Assembly (NCBI GenBank): GCA_025453855.1
Contig: JALOPO010000113.1
Coordinates: 1 to 11,127, forward strand
DNA length: 11,127 nucleotides
DNA from: Gemmatimonadaceae bacterium
GTDB taxonomy: Bacteria; Gemmatimonadota; Gemmatimonadetes; Gemmatimonadales; Gemmatimonadaceae
Direction: 5' to 3'
Of the stretch, positions 1 to 6,903 are shown piece by piece. The position numbers and the translations under genes are program-made. The stretch's first letter is position 1. Every line of letters begins with the position of its first letter. Under the pieces are notes generated by a model that worked only from the letters and a program-made list of their open reading frames with translations, was not told where the DNA came from and searched no databases.

Positions 1-1
1 G

Positions 2-79
2 CTCCGCCCCGAGGTCGTGGTCTCGAACTCGTTCGGCTTCGGGGGCATCAACGCGTCGCTCGTCTTTGCGCGGCATTGA
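2..79 (+). CDS. fabF: Beta-ketoacyl-ACP synthase II, C-terminal end (partial)
   Basis: Only the last 25 codons and the TGA stop are in the window; the gene begins upstream of base 1. The visible tail contains NSFGFGGINASLVFARH, which is the glycine-rich C-terminal signature of KAS I/II condensing enzymes (usually NSFGFGGTNASLVF followed by a basic residue). In the family this loop borders the active site and carries the gating phenylalanine. The enzyme elongates acyl-ACP with malonyl-ACP in cytosolic fatty acid synthesis. The active-site Cys and His residues are outside the window, so KAS II (FabF) rather than KAS I (FabB) is chosen by general frequency outside gammaproteobacteria. The next gene on the same strand starts 67 bases downstream, so the two could be cotranscribed. 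Confidence 0.85.
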   Translation, partial: LRPEVVVSNSFGFGGINASLVFARH

Positions 80-146
80 GGAGGCGCCGCGGGCGGCGGC
101 CGACCCCGGCGTCGCGTCGCATGACGCGGTCGCGGCGACGACGCGC

Positions 147-845
147 ATGACACCCACGCCCGTGCGCGCGCTGGTCGCCGAGTGCCTGGCGACCTTCCTC
201 TTCGTCTTCCTCGGTGGCGCGGTCGCGCTGCACGCGCGCAACCCGGAGAGCGGGATCGGGCTCCTCGAGGTCGCGCTCGCACATGGCCTCGCGCTCGCGG
301 TGGCGACGGGTGCGCTGGCGGCCGCCGCGGTGCAGGCCAATCCGGCGCTCTCGATCGCGCTCCTCGCCGCGGGGCGGTCGACGCCCTCGCGCACCGCGCT
401 CGCCGTCGCCGGCCAGCTGCTCGGTGCGGTCGCGGCGGCGCTCCTCCTCAAGGGGCTCTTCCCGGCGATGCTCTGGGAAGCGGCGCGTGGCACGCGCCCC
501 GTGGTCGCCCTCGACCTGTCGATGGCGCAGGCCTTCACGATCGAGGCGATCGCCACCGGCGCGCTCACGCTCGTGGCGATGGCACGTCGCACCGACGCGG
601 CCGACCGACGCGTCGCGAACGGCGGCGATGCCCTCGTGACGGGGGCGGCGTTCACCGTCGGCCTCCTCGCCGTCACGCCGTTCACGGGCGGCGGCCTCAA
701 TCCCGCGCGCACGCTCGCCCCGATGATCGTCACCGGCACCTTCGAGGGTGCGCTGCTCTTCGTGACGGCGCCGGTCAGCGGGGCGCTGGTGGCGGCGGTG
801 CTCCACCGCCTGCTCGTGCCGCGCGAGTCGCCGCCGACGTCGTGA
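147..845 (+). CDS. MIP-family channel (aquaporin/glycerol facilitator-like)
   Basis: A 232-residue inner-membrane channel protein of the major intrinsic protein family, close to the usual 230-residue length. Both half-helix motifs are present: N65-P66-A67 in QANPALS, and N185-P186-A187-R188 in GGGLNPARTLAP. The conserved acidic residues of TM1 (E12, in AEC) and TM4 (E133, in FTIEA) are also there, as expected from the internal duplication. Six hydrophobic segments can be seen. Aligning to AqpZ by eye, the TM5 selectivity-filter His is Leu (L173) and the loop-E Thr is Gly (G182), while a His (H46) lies near the TM2 filter position. The substrate may therefore not be plain water; glycerol, ammonia or another small neutral solute is possible. 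The ATG at 147 is preferred over an upstream TTG at 66, which would overlap fabF and add 27 residues of non-membrane, Ala/Arg-rich sequence. No Shine-Dalgarno is obvious. Confidence 0.85.
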   Translation: MTPTPVRALVAECLATFLFVFLGGAVALHARNPESGIGLLEVALAHGLALAVATGALAAAAVQANPALSIALLAAGRSTPSRTALAVAGQLLGAVAAALLLKGLFPAMLWEAARGTRPVVALDLSMAQAFTIEAIATGALTLVAMARRTDAADRRVANGGDALVTGAAFTVGLLAVTPFTGGGLNPARTLAPMIVTGTFEGALLFVTAPVSGALVAAVLHRLLVPRESPPTS

Positions 846-888
846 CCACGCGCGCCGGGCGCGCAGGCGGTCGATCGTGCGTCCAGGA

Positions 889-923
889 ACCGGCCCGCGA
901 CGCGCGTGGCGTCGCGGGCCGGT
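889..923. terminator. Perfect 15-bp hairpin between convergent genes
   Basis: Arms 889-903 (accggcccgcgacgc) and 909-923 are exact reverse complements around a 5-base loop (gcgtg). It sits 43 bases after the MIP-channel stop on the + strand and 5 bases after the ppa stop on the minus strand, the normal place for a bidirectional terminator. There is no T-tract on either side, so it is not a textbook intrinsic terminator, although U-less strong hairpins are common in very GC-rich genomes. Position plus perfect pairing are the evidence; termination itself is inferred. Confidence 0.7.
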
Positions 924-927
924 GCGC

Positions 928-1476
928 TCAGGCACCCGCGGTGTGTGCGCCGTACTTGTTCGCGTAGCGCACCACCGACTCCTCGATCAGCACGCGCGCC
1001 GTCTCCACCCCTTCCCAGCCGAGGATCTGCACCCGCTTCCCTTCCAGATCCTTGTAGATGTGGAAGAAGTGCTCGACCTCCCGCAGGTAGTGCGCGGGGA
1101 GGTCGGTGAGGTCGTGGAAGTCCTCGTGGAACGGATCGTAGCTCGGCACGGCGAGGATCTTGTCGTCGGGCTCGCCCTTGTCGAGCATGCGCAGCACCCC
1201 CACCGGGCGCGCATCGATCTGGCAGCCGGGGAAGGTGGGCTCGTTGATGCGCACGAGGATGTCGAGCGGATCACCGTCCTCGTGCAGCGTGCGCGGGACG
1301 AAGCCGTAGTCGCCCGGGTAGTGCACCGCCGAGTAGAGCACGCGATCGAGCTTGAGCAGGCCGGAGACCTTGTCCAGCTCGTACTTGTTGCGGCTCTTCG
1401 CCGGGATCTCGATGACCGCCGTGACTTCGTGAGGCGGGTTGCCGCCGGGCGGCAGGTCGTGCCAGGGATTCAGCAT
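928..1476 (-). CDS. ppa: Inorganic pyrophosphatase, family I
   Basis: A 182-residue cytosolic enzyme that hydrolyses pyrophosphate to two phosphates and so pulls biosynthetic reactions forward. The length matches bacterial family I enzymes (about 175 residues). The PPase signature EDGDPLDILV is at 66-75, giving metal-binding D67, D69 and D72. The other catalytic positions known from the E. coli enzyme also fall into place: E23 in IEIPA, K31 and E33 in KYELDK, R45, Y57 in GDYGFVP, D99, D104, K106 and the Y141-K142 pair. All key residues are therefore present and the protein should be active. The ATG at 1476 gives an N-terminus (MLNPWHDL) typical of the family; the ribosome site is weak. The gene is downstream of hemB on the same strand but separated by 247 bases that hold a long palindrome, so separate transcription is likely. 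Confidence 0.97.
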   Translation of the reverse strand: MLNPWHDLPPGGNPPHEVTAVIEIPAKSRNKYELDKVSGLLKLDRVLYSAVHYPGDYGFVPRTLHEDGDPLDILVRINEPTFPGCQIDARPVGVLRMLDKGEPDDKILAVPSYDPFHEDFHDLTDLPAHYLREVEHFFHIYKDLEGKRVQILGWEGVETARVLIEESVVRYANKYGAHTAGA

Positions 1477-1550
1477 GTCTCGGGACGCGACCGCGCCGGT
1501 CGTCCTCGGGACGGCCGGCGCGAAGTGGGATGGAACCTGGGTCGGAAGGT

Positions 1551-1712
1551 AGTGTGGCGTCCCAGAGATTCCTCGCAGAAATCCCGCCCCGTCGCCCGCC
1601 AGCCTGCGTTGCGCCTCCTCGCCGTGCCTCCAGGCACGACTCGTCGGCGCGCCTTGGCCGACTGGCGACGGAACGGGATTTCTTCTGCAAGCAATCTCAG
1701 GGACACCACACT
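1551..1712. repeat. ~160-bp imperfect palindrome, ERIC/MITE-like candidate
   Basis: This element fills most of the hemB-ppa gap. The outer arms start agtgtggcgtccc at 1551 and end gggacaccacact at 1712. Aligning the left arm with the reverse complement of the right arm from 1552 gives 25 of 29 identical bases, then a 3-base insertion (gaa) in the right arm, then 14 of 16 identical. Several mismatches are C/T, which would be G-U pairs in RNA. The interior pairs less well, but the centre is a small exact hairpin, gtgcct-cc-aggcac at 1624-1637, almost exactly on the symmetry axis (1631). The whole region therefore folds as one long hairpin in DNA or RNA. No open reading frame with protein-like composition lies in it and no clear target-site duplication flanks it. 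It resembles dispersed palindromic intergenic elements, but only one copy is visible here. Confidence 0.6.
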
Positions 1713-1723
1713 CGTCGCGCGGG

Positions 1724-2770
1724 TCACCGGCCGGACGACAGCGCCCGCGCCGCGGACACGGCGAAGTAGGTCAGGATGATGTCGGCGCCGGCGCGCCGGA
1801 TCGCGACCAGGCTCTCGAGCATCGCCCGCTCGAGGTCGATCCAGCCGCGCTCGGCCGCCGCGTGGAGCATCGCGTACTCGCCGCTGACCTGGTAGGCGGC
1901 GACCGGGAGCCCGGTGGCCTCCTTCACGCGGCGGATGATGTCCAGGTAGGCACCAGCGGGCTTCACCATCAGGATGTCGGCCCCCTCGCGCACGTCGAGG
2001 AGCACCTCGCGGATCGCCTCGTCGCCGTTGGCCGGGTCCATCTGGTAGCTGCGCCGGTCGCCGAAGCTGGGCGTGCTCTCGGCCGCCTCGCGGAACGGGC
2101 CGTAGAAGGCGCTCGCGTACTTGGCGGCGTAGCTCATGATGGGCACGTCCGTGTGGCCGGCCGCATCGAGCGCGGACCGGATCGCCGCCACGCGATGATC
2201 CATCATGTCGCTCGGCGCGATCAGGTCGGCGCCGGCGTCGGCGTGCGCGACCGCCTCGCGCGCGAGGAGCGCGATGGTGGCGTCGTTGTCGACGTCGGTC
2301 CGCCCGCGCCGCTCCACGAGCACGCCGCAGTGGCCGTGGTCGGTGTACTCGCAGAGGCAGACGTCGGTGACGACGAGCAGCCCCGGCACCGATCTCTTGA
2401 TGGCGCGCACCGCGTCGGCCACCGGGCCGTGCGCGTCCCACGCGCCGCTCCCCTCGGCGTCCTTGTGATCCGGGATGCCGAAGAGGATCACGCCGCCCAC
2501 ACCGGCGTCGGCGGCGGCCTGCGCATCGCGCACGCACTCGTCGACGCTGGTCTGCGCACACCCGGGCATGCTCGTGATCGGCACGCGCACGCCCTGGCCG
2601 CTGCGGACGAAGAGCGGGAGGATGAACTGCGCGGGATCGAGGCGCGTCTCGCGCACCAGCGCGCGGAGCGCGGCCGTGGCGCGCAGGCGGCGCGGGCGGA
2701 GCACATCGCCGGTGCCGGTCGGCGACGACTCGGCGGCACCGGGCCAGGTGGCGGGAACGATCGAGGCCAT
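1724..2770 (-). CDS. hemB: Delta-aminolevulinic acid dehydratase (porphobilinogen synthase)
   Basis: A 348-residue cytosolic enzyme that condenses two 5-aminolevulinate molecules into porphobilinogen, the second committed step of tetrapyrrole synthesis. The catalytic Schiff-base lysines are K217 in MSYAAKYASAFYGPF and K270 in the family signature GADILMVKPAGAY. The zinc-site cysteines C138, C140 and C148 (DVCLCEYTDHGHCG) mark it as the Zn-dependent type, not the Asp-rich Mg type of many plants and alphaproteobacteria. The ATG at 2770 gives a short, poorly conserved 22-residue lead before LRPRRLRAT, the usual start of the conserved region. The reading frame remains open further upstream, but that part is Arg-rich and overlaps the PEP-CTERM gene, so it was not used. 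Its product feeds HemC and HemD, encoded about 3 kb further along on the same strand. No other hem gene is adjacent. Confidence 0.97.
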   Translation of the reverse strand: MASIVPATWPGAAESSPTGTGDVLRPRRLRATAALRALVRETRLDPAQFILPLFVRSGQGVRVPITSMPGCAQTSVDECVRDAQAAADAGVGGVILFGIPDHKDAEGSGAWDAHGPVADAVRAIKRSVPGLLVVTDVCLCEYTDHGHCGVLVERRGRTDVDNDATIALLAREAVAHADAGADLIAPSDMMDHRVAAIRSALDAAGHTDVPIMSYAAKYASAFYGPFREAAESTPSFGDRRSYQMDPANGDEAIREVLLDVREGADILMVKPAGAYLDIIRRVKEATGLPVAAYQVSGEYAMLHAAAERGWIDLERAMLESLVAIRRAGADIILTYFAVSAARALSSGR

Positions 2771-2876
2771 GCGACGGGCGGCGTGGGAACCGGGGTGCAC
2801 CGGAGTGGCGCCCCGCTCGTGGAAGTTAGCTCCACGTCCTGCGGGCGCACCCGCGGCGCGTCGTCCCGACATGCGA

Positions 2877-2914
2877 CACGACCCGTCCCGGCAGCGTCGC
2901 CGGAACGGGTCGTG
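2877..2914 (-). terminator. 16-bp hairpin downstream of the PEP-CTERM gene
   Basis: Arms 2877-2892 (cacgacccgtcccggc) and 2899-2914 pair over 16 positions with one mismatch, which on the minus-strand transcript is a G-U pair. The loop is 6 bases. It begins 23 bases after the PEP-CTERM stop codon and lies about 105 bases upstream of the hemB start, so it most likely ends the PEP-CTERM transcript. There is no U-tract. Confidence 0.6.
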
Positions 2915-2937
2915 GGTCGTGGCTGCGAATCGTGCGC

Positions 2938-3615
2938 TCAGGCGCGACGGCGACGCCCCGCGACCACCAGCATGCCGGCGAGGCCGGTGACCATCATCAC
3001 CCAGGTGCCGGGCTCGGGGATCACGTTCGCCTGGATCGCGCCGGCGAAGGCCCCGACGTCGTACAGACGCCCGTTGCTCCCCGTCCACGTGTAGTCGGCG
3101 TTGTTGGCGAGATACGCGCTCCCCGCGAACTCGAACGTGGCCGCGGTGGCATTGCCGCTCATGGTGGTGAGCAGGGTGATCGGCGACGGCGGGAACGGTG
3201 ACGCCATGCGCGAGCCGAGCAGCGTGCGGCCACCATCGGTCACGTTGAGCTGGAAGCCGTTCTGCACCGTGCCGTTGAGCGCCGGATCGAAGAGCACGCT
3301 GCTCCCCACGAGCGTCGACAGCGAGAAGGCGCGGATGAAGCCGGGCGTCTGGATCGGGCCGCTAGCGTTCGCGGGTGACGGTGCCGCCGGATTGTACGTC
3401 GCGCCGATCGACGTCATGGGCGTGCCGAACACGTCGACGCCGAAGCCCGTGAGGCCGATGTTCCACTGCGCCTGCGTGCACGCGAGGTTCAGGCAGTTCA
3501 CCGATCCCTGCGACTGCCACGTGAACGGCACCTTCGTCTGCGCCTGGCTCACCGACGCGAGCGTCAGTGACAGCCCGGTGGCCGTGATCGCCGCCAGGCG
3601 GCTGATCGTCTTCAT
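2938..3615 (-). CDS. PEP-CTERM sorting domain-containing exported protein
   Basis: A 225-residue protein with a Sec signal peptide (basic MKTISR, hydrophobic core to about residue 20, probable cleavage after A25 in VSQA-QT). It ends with a canonical PEP-CTERM tail at 198-225: VIPEPGTW, a hydrophobic transmembrane stretch (VMMVTGLAGMLVVAG) and the basic end RRRRA. Such tails are recognised by exosortase (EpsH family), which is thought to cleave at the PEP motif after export and help anchor or release the protein at the cell surface. The middle part (27-197) is Ser/Thr/Gly/Asn-rich and looks beta-stranded, with no catalytic motif I recognise and a cysteine pair near residues 41-46. A good ribosome site, gaggag, lies 8 bases before the ATG and supports this start. 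No exosortase gene is in the window, which is usual because the substrates are scattered. The ligand or role is unknown. Confidence 0.9.
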   Translation of the reverse strand: MKTISRLAAITATGLSLTLASVSQAQTKVPFTWQSQGSVNCLNLACTQAQWNIGLTGFGVDVFGTPMTSIGATYNPAAPSPANASGPIQTPGFIRAFSLSTLVGSSVLFDPALNGTVQNGFQLNVTDGGRTLLGSRMASPFPPSPITLLTTMSGNATAATFEFAGSAYLANNADYTWTGSNGRLYDVGAFAGAIQANVIPEPGTWVMMVTGLAGMLVVAGRRRRA

Positions 3616-3912
3616 GTACGTGCTCCTCGGAGTGGGGTGACGGGAGACCGGATCCGGTCACCCTCCCGAGGGCAATCCATGTTCCAGCGCGATGCGTGTC
3701 GCACGCTGTCGTCGCGACGCCGCCACGACGCATCGGGGGGACCCCGTGGATGCAGGTGAATCGCAGGCCGCCCGCCGTGGCATGCGCGCAACGCGCCGTG
3801 CATCGCACGAATTCGCCACGCCCGCGCTCGCGACGCTCCGGCGACACTATGCGACAGGACTGCTCACCATGCCACGTGCCGCGGTCGCCCTCGTCACCGC
3901 CCCGCCGCCCGC
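3616..3912 (-). promoter_or_regulatory. Structured leader/upstream region of the PEP-CTERM gene
   Basis: These 297 bases between the barrel gene stop and the PEP-CTERM start hold no credible gene. Nearest the start codon, 3646-3659 is an exact 14-base palindrome (gaccggatccggtc). It is nested so that flanking gggtgac/gtcaccc and gggag/ctccc segments can form alternative stems. Further up, cgatgcgt (3690-3697) and acgcatcg (3728-3735) form another inverted repeat. I see no confident -35/-10 pair and no match to a riboswitch class I know. The palindrome could be an operator or part of a leader hairpin. Confidence 0.35.
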
Positions 3913-5441
3913 TCAGTTCTGCACGCGGAAGACGCCACGCTGCCCGGTGAGCCCGAAGCGCGGATTCACGACCGTGTTGTAGATCGACCCGAACGTGTAG
4001 CTGAGCCCCGCGAAGAAGTTGTAGCGGTAGCTCGTCGGGAGCGCCTGCCGCCCGACGATGATCTCCTCGTTCGTGTTGCCGGCGCGCGCGAGGTAGAGCT
4101 GGTCGCGCACCCGGCTCACCTCGCCGCCGACGCGGAAGTTGAGGCCGCGGCCGAGGCGGAGGTCGGTGAAGCCGCTCAGCGTGAGGTGGTAGAGGCCGAG
4201 GTCGTGGAAGTAGTTCGACGCCTCGAACGTCGTGCGCACCGTCCCCCAGCGCTGCCGAGTGTTGAGCCCCACCAGCAGCGTCTGGTTCACGCGGAACTCG
4301 CTGTCCTCGCCGAACACGGTGGTGCGCTGGTAGCGGTACTTGTTCGCCCCCACCGTGTAGAGGAAGGTGAGCTGCTGGCGCGTCGCCTCCTGGTACGGGA
4401 AGTAGTTCCACTCCACCGCCGGCGCGAGCGTGAGCGCGAGATCCTGGTTGAAGAAGTCGCTGAAGACGCCCTGCGCCCGCACCCCCGCCGACCAGTGGTC
4501 GGTCAGCGACTTCACCACCAGCGCGCTCCCGCCCCAGCTGCGCACGAGGTTGTCGAAGCGCGTCCCATCGCGTCGCGTGATCCGGTCGATGCGATAGTTC
4601 GCGTTCGCGCTGGTGCTGATCTTCAGCTCGTTCGTGACGCGGTCGCCGCTCAGGTTGAGGCTCGTGTTGAGCGACCGCCGCAGCTCCTCGCCGTTCCCGT
4701 TGCCGTTCGCGCTCACGGTGAACAGCCAGAAGTTCCACGGATCGCGCACGTTCTGCGGCGTGGGCGCCAGCGCCATCGGCCCGCCGCCGAAGCCGATGGT
4801 CAGCCGCCCCGCCAGCGGCGTGCGCGCCACCCAGCGCACGAGCCCCAGGCGGATCGTCTGCACCAGCTTGCGACGCAGGATCTCCTCGGCGTCGTTGGGC
4901 GCGGTGACGTAGCGGAGCGTGTCGGCGCTCCCGGTGAGCTGCTTCTGCCCCACGAACGCCACCGTGTACTCGCGCCCGCCGTTGCCGCTGCGGAGCTGCG
5001 TGACCAGCACGTGCACGTCGCTGTCGAAGCGGTCGCGCACCCAGTTCACGAACGGCACCTCGACGCGCACGTAGTCGAAGTCGCAGGAGTTCGGCTGGCC
5101 CCCGCCACCACCGCCGCCCAGTCGAAGAACGCGCGCGGCGCGCGGCTCATGTCCACCGGCGTCCCCGCCAGCGCTGCGGCGGCGCTCGACCGCCCGCCCT
5201 CGCCCCGCGGCGCACCACCGGAGACCGGCGCCGCCGGCATCGTGGGGGTCGCCGGTGGCACCGGCTCCTGTGCATGCGCGCGCGTCGCAACGACGCACAG
5301 CAGCAACGCGACTGCGGCCATCGCGCCGCCGCGGGAGCGAGGGACGAGCAGGCGAGCCAGGGCACGCGCGCCGCGCGCGACAGGGCGGCGACAGACGCGC
5401 GACACGACGGCCCCGCGCGGCGGGGTCGGAACGATCGACAT
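3913..5441 (-). CDS. Outer-membrane beta-barrel-like protein with an apparent frameshift
   Basis: The gene reads as two frames. The 5' part, from ATG 5441, encodes an Arg-rich start, a hydrophobic signal segment (MAAVALLLCVVATRAHA, likely cleaved before QEP), a Pro/Ala/Gly linker and MSRAPRAFFDW. From about 5118 onward, the protein-like sequence is one frame over: QPNSCDFDYVRVEVPFVNWV, then VHVLVT, and a roughly 330-residue region of alternating polar and hydrophobic strands. It ends in SYTFGSIYNTVVNPRF and a short tail, typical of outer-membrane barrels. Adding one base at the gactgg junction would give FFDC, a glycine run and then CDFDYVR, in one 509-residue frame. From memory, uncharacterised Gemmatimonadota/Bacteroidota proteins share this FxDC...CDFDY...VRDR...DVHVLVT block. 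The cause could be an assembly error at a G-rich tract or a real mutation. M41 (base 5321) is an alternative start. Function is unknown; transport or structural roles are possible. The frame assignment is secure, the family less so. Confidence 0.7.
5117..5120 (-). other. Probable single-base frameshift site
   Basis: On the minus strand the bases read ttcttcgactgggcggcggt. The signal-peptide frame is F-F-D-W here and then becomes Ala/Thr-rich nonsense, while the barrel frame is only protein-like downstream. Insertion of one C (gactgcggcggc) restores a single frame and a Cys in FFDC. Confidence 0.6.
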
Positions 5442-5669
5442 GCGAACGTGGTGCGGAAGTGGCGCGGGCGGCGCCGGACGTGGCTCCTTCCGCGTGCGAC
5501 GACGGCGTCAGGGCGCCCCCATGGGGCACCGTGCATCCGTGGATCCTCGCGCGACCGGCGCGCGCCTCACGTCATCGCAGTATCGACAACGGCCGAGCTC
5601 GACCGAACGCTGACGCGTCGCGCACCGAATGCGCCGCATTCGTCACGATCACATGCGCCCGTGCCCAGT
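5442..5669 (-). promoter_or_regulatory. Upstream region of the barrel gene, no gene seen
   Basis: No protein-like reading frame was found in this stretch. On the minus strand a weak promoter-like pair can be read: gatact (5579-5584) as -10, with ttcggt 17 bases before it as a poor -35. That would leave an untranslated leader of more than 100 bases. A short hairpin, gcccc-cat-ggggc, lies near 5515-5527. The evidence is thin. Confidence 0.2.
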
Positions 5670-5670
5670 C

Positions 5671-5805
5671 GGGGTACCAAGAACAACAAGGAAACACGGA
5701 GGCGCGGGGAACGACCGGAGAACGGAGGCCACAAATGATGGGCAGTCTCCGTTCTCCGGTCGTTCCCCGTTCCTCCGTGCTTCCCGTTGTTCCCGACCCC
5801 GGCGA
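5671..5805. repeat. ~135-bp near-perfect palindrome, dispersed-repeat candidate
   Basis: The core arms are 5681-5727 and 5747-5792. They match at 42 of 46 aligned positions with one gap. The inner 23 bases (5705-5727 against 5747-5769) are exactly complementary, and the loop is 19 bases (5728-5746) with a further gcc/ggc pairing inside. Weaker complementarity (cggggt on both outer sides) extends it to about 5671-5805. One strand of each arm is almost all purine, built from short related blocks such as acggagga, acgggga and acggaga; the other is pyrimidine-rich. It lies between the barrel gene start and the hemC stop. It has no coding potential. It could be a mobile non-autonomous palindrome, an RNA hairpin or a transcription barrier. 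Confidence 0.65.
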
Positions 5806-5835
5806 GAATCCGCGTGGCATGCGAGGGAGCGCCTG

Positions 5836-5869
5836 GTGCGACGGTGCCGGATCGCGGGCCGGCACGCAC
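5836..5869 (-). terminator. Hairpin downstream of hemC
   Basis: gtgccgg (5844-5850) pairs with ccggcac (5859-5865) around an 8-base loop. An outer gtgc/gcac pair is separated by a 4-base bulge on one side. It lies about 80 bases after the hemC stop, at the end of the ccm-hem series, and has no U-tract. A role in ending the operon transcript is plausible, though the large palindrome just beyond could do the same. Confidence 0.35.
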
Positions 5870-5946
5870 GATTCGTCTGCTCGTCGCGCCCTTCCCCGAA
5901 TGGCCTCCGCCGCAACAACGCGCGAGCGGCGACCGCGAGGCGGAAC

Positions 5947-6903
5947 TCAGGGCGCGACCGCCGGCGCCGCCCCACCGCGGATGCCGGCGAGGATCGCATC
6001 GGCACCCTCGCTGCGCAGCCGCGCCGCCAGCGCGCGCCCCGCCGCCACCGGATCGTCGCCGACCTCGATCTCCCCGCGCAGCAGCGGCGCGCCCTCGACC
6101 GCCGCCACCAGCCCGTGCAGCACGCGCCCGTCGTGCCACGCCCCGATCGGCACCTGGCACCCGCCCTCGAGCGCGGCGAGGAACATCCGTTCCGCGGTCG
6201 TCGCACGCGTCGTCGGCGCATGATCGAGGGCGGCGATGATCGGCCGCACCACCGGATCGTGCATCCGGCACTGGATCGCGATCGCCCCCTGCCCCGCCGC
6301 GCTCAGCCAGGTGGGCGCACCGAGGTAGGCGACGATCCGCTCGCCCAGCCCGAGCCGTCGCAGCCCCGCGGCCGCGAGGATCGCCGCATCGCAGTCGCTG
6401 CGGTCGAGCTTCGCGAGCCGCGTCCCGACGTTGCCGCGCAGCTCCACCACCGTGCAGTCGGGACGCGCCGCACGCAGCTGTGCGCGACGACGCAGCGAGC
6501 TCGTGCCGATCACCGCGCCGTGCGGGATCTCGGCCAGCGTGCGTGCCGCGATCCCCGGCCGCACCACCAGCGCATCGCGAGGATCCTCGCGCTCGAGCTG
6601 CGCGGCGACGACCAGCCCCTCGGGGTCCTCGGTCGGCAGGTCCTTGAGCGAGTGCACGCAGAGATCGGTCGCCCCGCTCCGCAGGTCGCGCTCGAGCTCC
6701 TCGGTGAACAGCCCCTTGCTCCCGATCGCGGTGAGCGCGACGTCGAGCCGGCGATCGCCGATCGTGGTGTACGTCGTCAGCTCGCTCGCCACGCCGCGGG
6801 CGGCGAGCGCGGCGCGCACCTGCTCGGCCTGCGCGAGGGCGAGCGCCGAGGAGCGCGTGCCGATGCGCAGCGGACGATCGGGAAGCGGAAGCGACGCGGT
6901 CAT
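5947..6903 (-). CDS. hemC: Hydroxymethylbilane synthase (porphobilinogen deaminase)
   Basis: A 318-residue cytosolic enzyme that polymerises four porphobilinogen molecules into the linear tetrapyrrole hydroxymethylbilane, on a covalently bound dipyrromethane primer. The primer-attachment cysteine is C249 in ALEGGCQVPIGAW. Other family blocks are RIGTRSSALALAQA (4-17), the catalytic Asp D88 in HSLKDLPT, GTSSLRRRAQL (133-143) and LRGNVGTRL (155-163), whose arginines bind substrate carboxylates. The length is normal. The ATG at 6903 overlaps the hemD stop by 4 bases (ATGA), which fixes the start and implies translational coupling. It receives porphobilinogen from HemB and passes its unstable product to HemD, encoded immediately upstream. 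It appears to be the last gene of the ccm-hem operon. Confidence 0.97.
   Translation of the reverse strand: MTASLPLPDRPLRIGTRSSALALAQAEQVRAALAARGVASELTTYTTIGDRRLDVALTAIGSKGLFTEELERDLRSGATDLCVHSLKDLPTEDPEGLVVAAQLEREDPRDALVVRPGIAARTLAEIPHGAVIGTSSLRRRAQLRAARPDCTVVELRGNVGTRLAKLDRSDCDAAILAAAGLRRLGLGERIVAYLGAPTWLSAAGQGAIAIQCRMHDPVVRPIIAALDHAPTTRATTAERMFLAALEGGCQVPIGAWHDGRVLHGLVAAVEGAPLLRGEIEVGDDPVAAGRALAARLRSEGADAILAGIRGGAAPAVAP

Noticed and set aside
66..146. TTG start extending the MIP channel upstream
   Set aside because: It would overlap fabF and add a polar Ala/Arg-rich lead before TM1; the ATG at 147 gives the family-like N-terminus.
48..935. Long minus-strand reading frame opposite the MIP channel
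   Set aside because: Its product is almost entirely Arg, Glu, Gly and Ala with no domain, the usual antisense shadow of a GC-rich gene, and it runs past the terminator into ppa's end.
1862..3094. 410-codon + strand frame across hemB and the PEP-CTERM end
   Set aside because: His/Arg/Val-rich low-complexity shadow on the opposite strand of hemB; hemB's frame holds all catalytic residues.
3616..3912. c-di-GMP or other known riboswitch ahead of the PEP-CTERM gene
   Set aside because: I looked for the conserved cores I know and found only generic hairpins; no class could be supported.
5442..5529. ATG at 5529 as the start of the barrel gene in the downstream frame
   Set aside because: The frame from 5529 to about 5120 is Arg/Pro/Ala-rich with no signal peptide, while the neighbouring frame holds the signal peptide.
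4186..5613. 475-codon + strand frame opposite the barrel gene
   Set aside because: Composition is antisense-like and it has no recognisable domain; the minus strand encodes the barrel strands.
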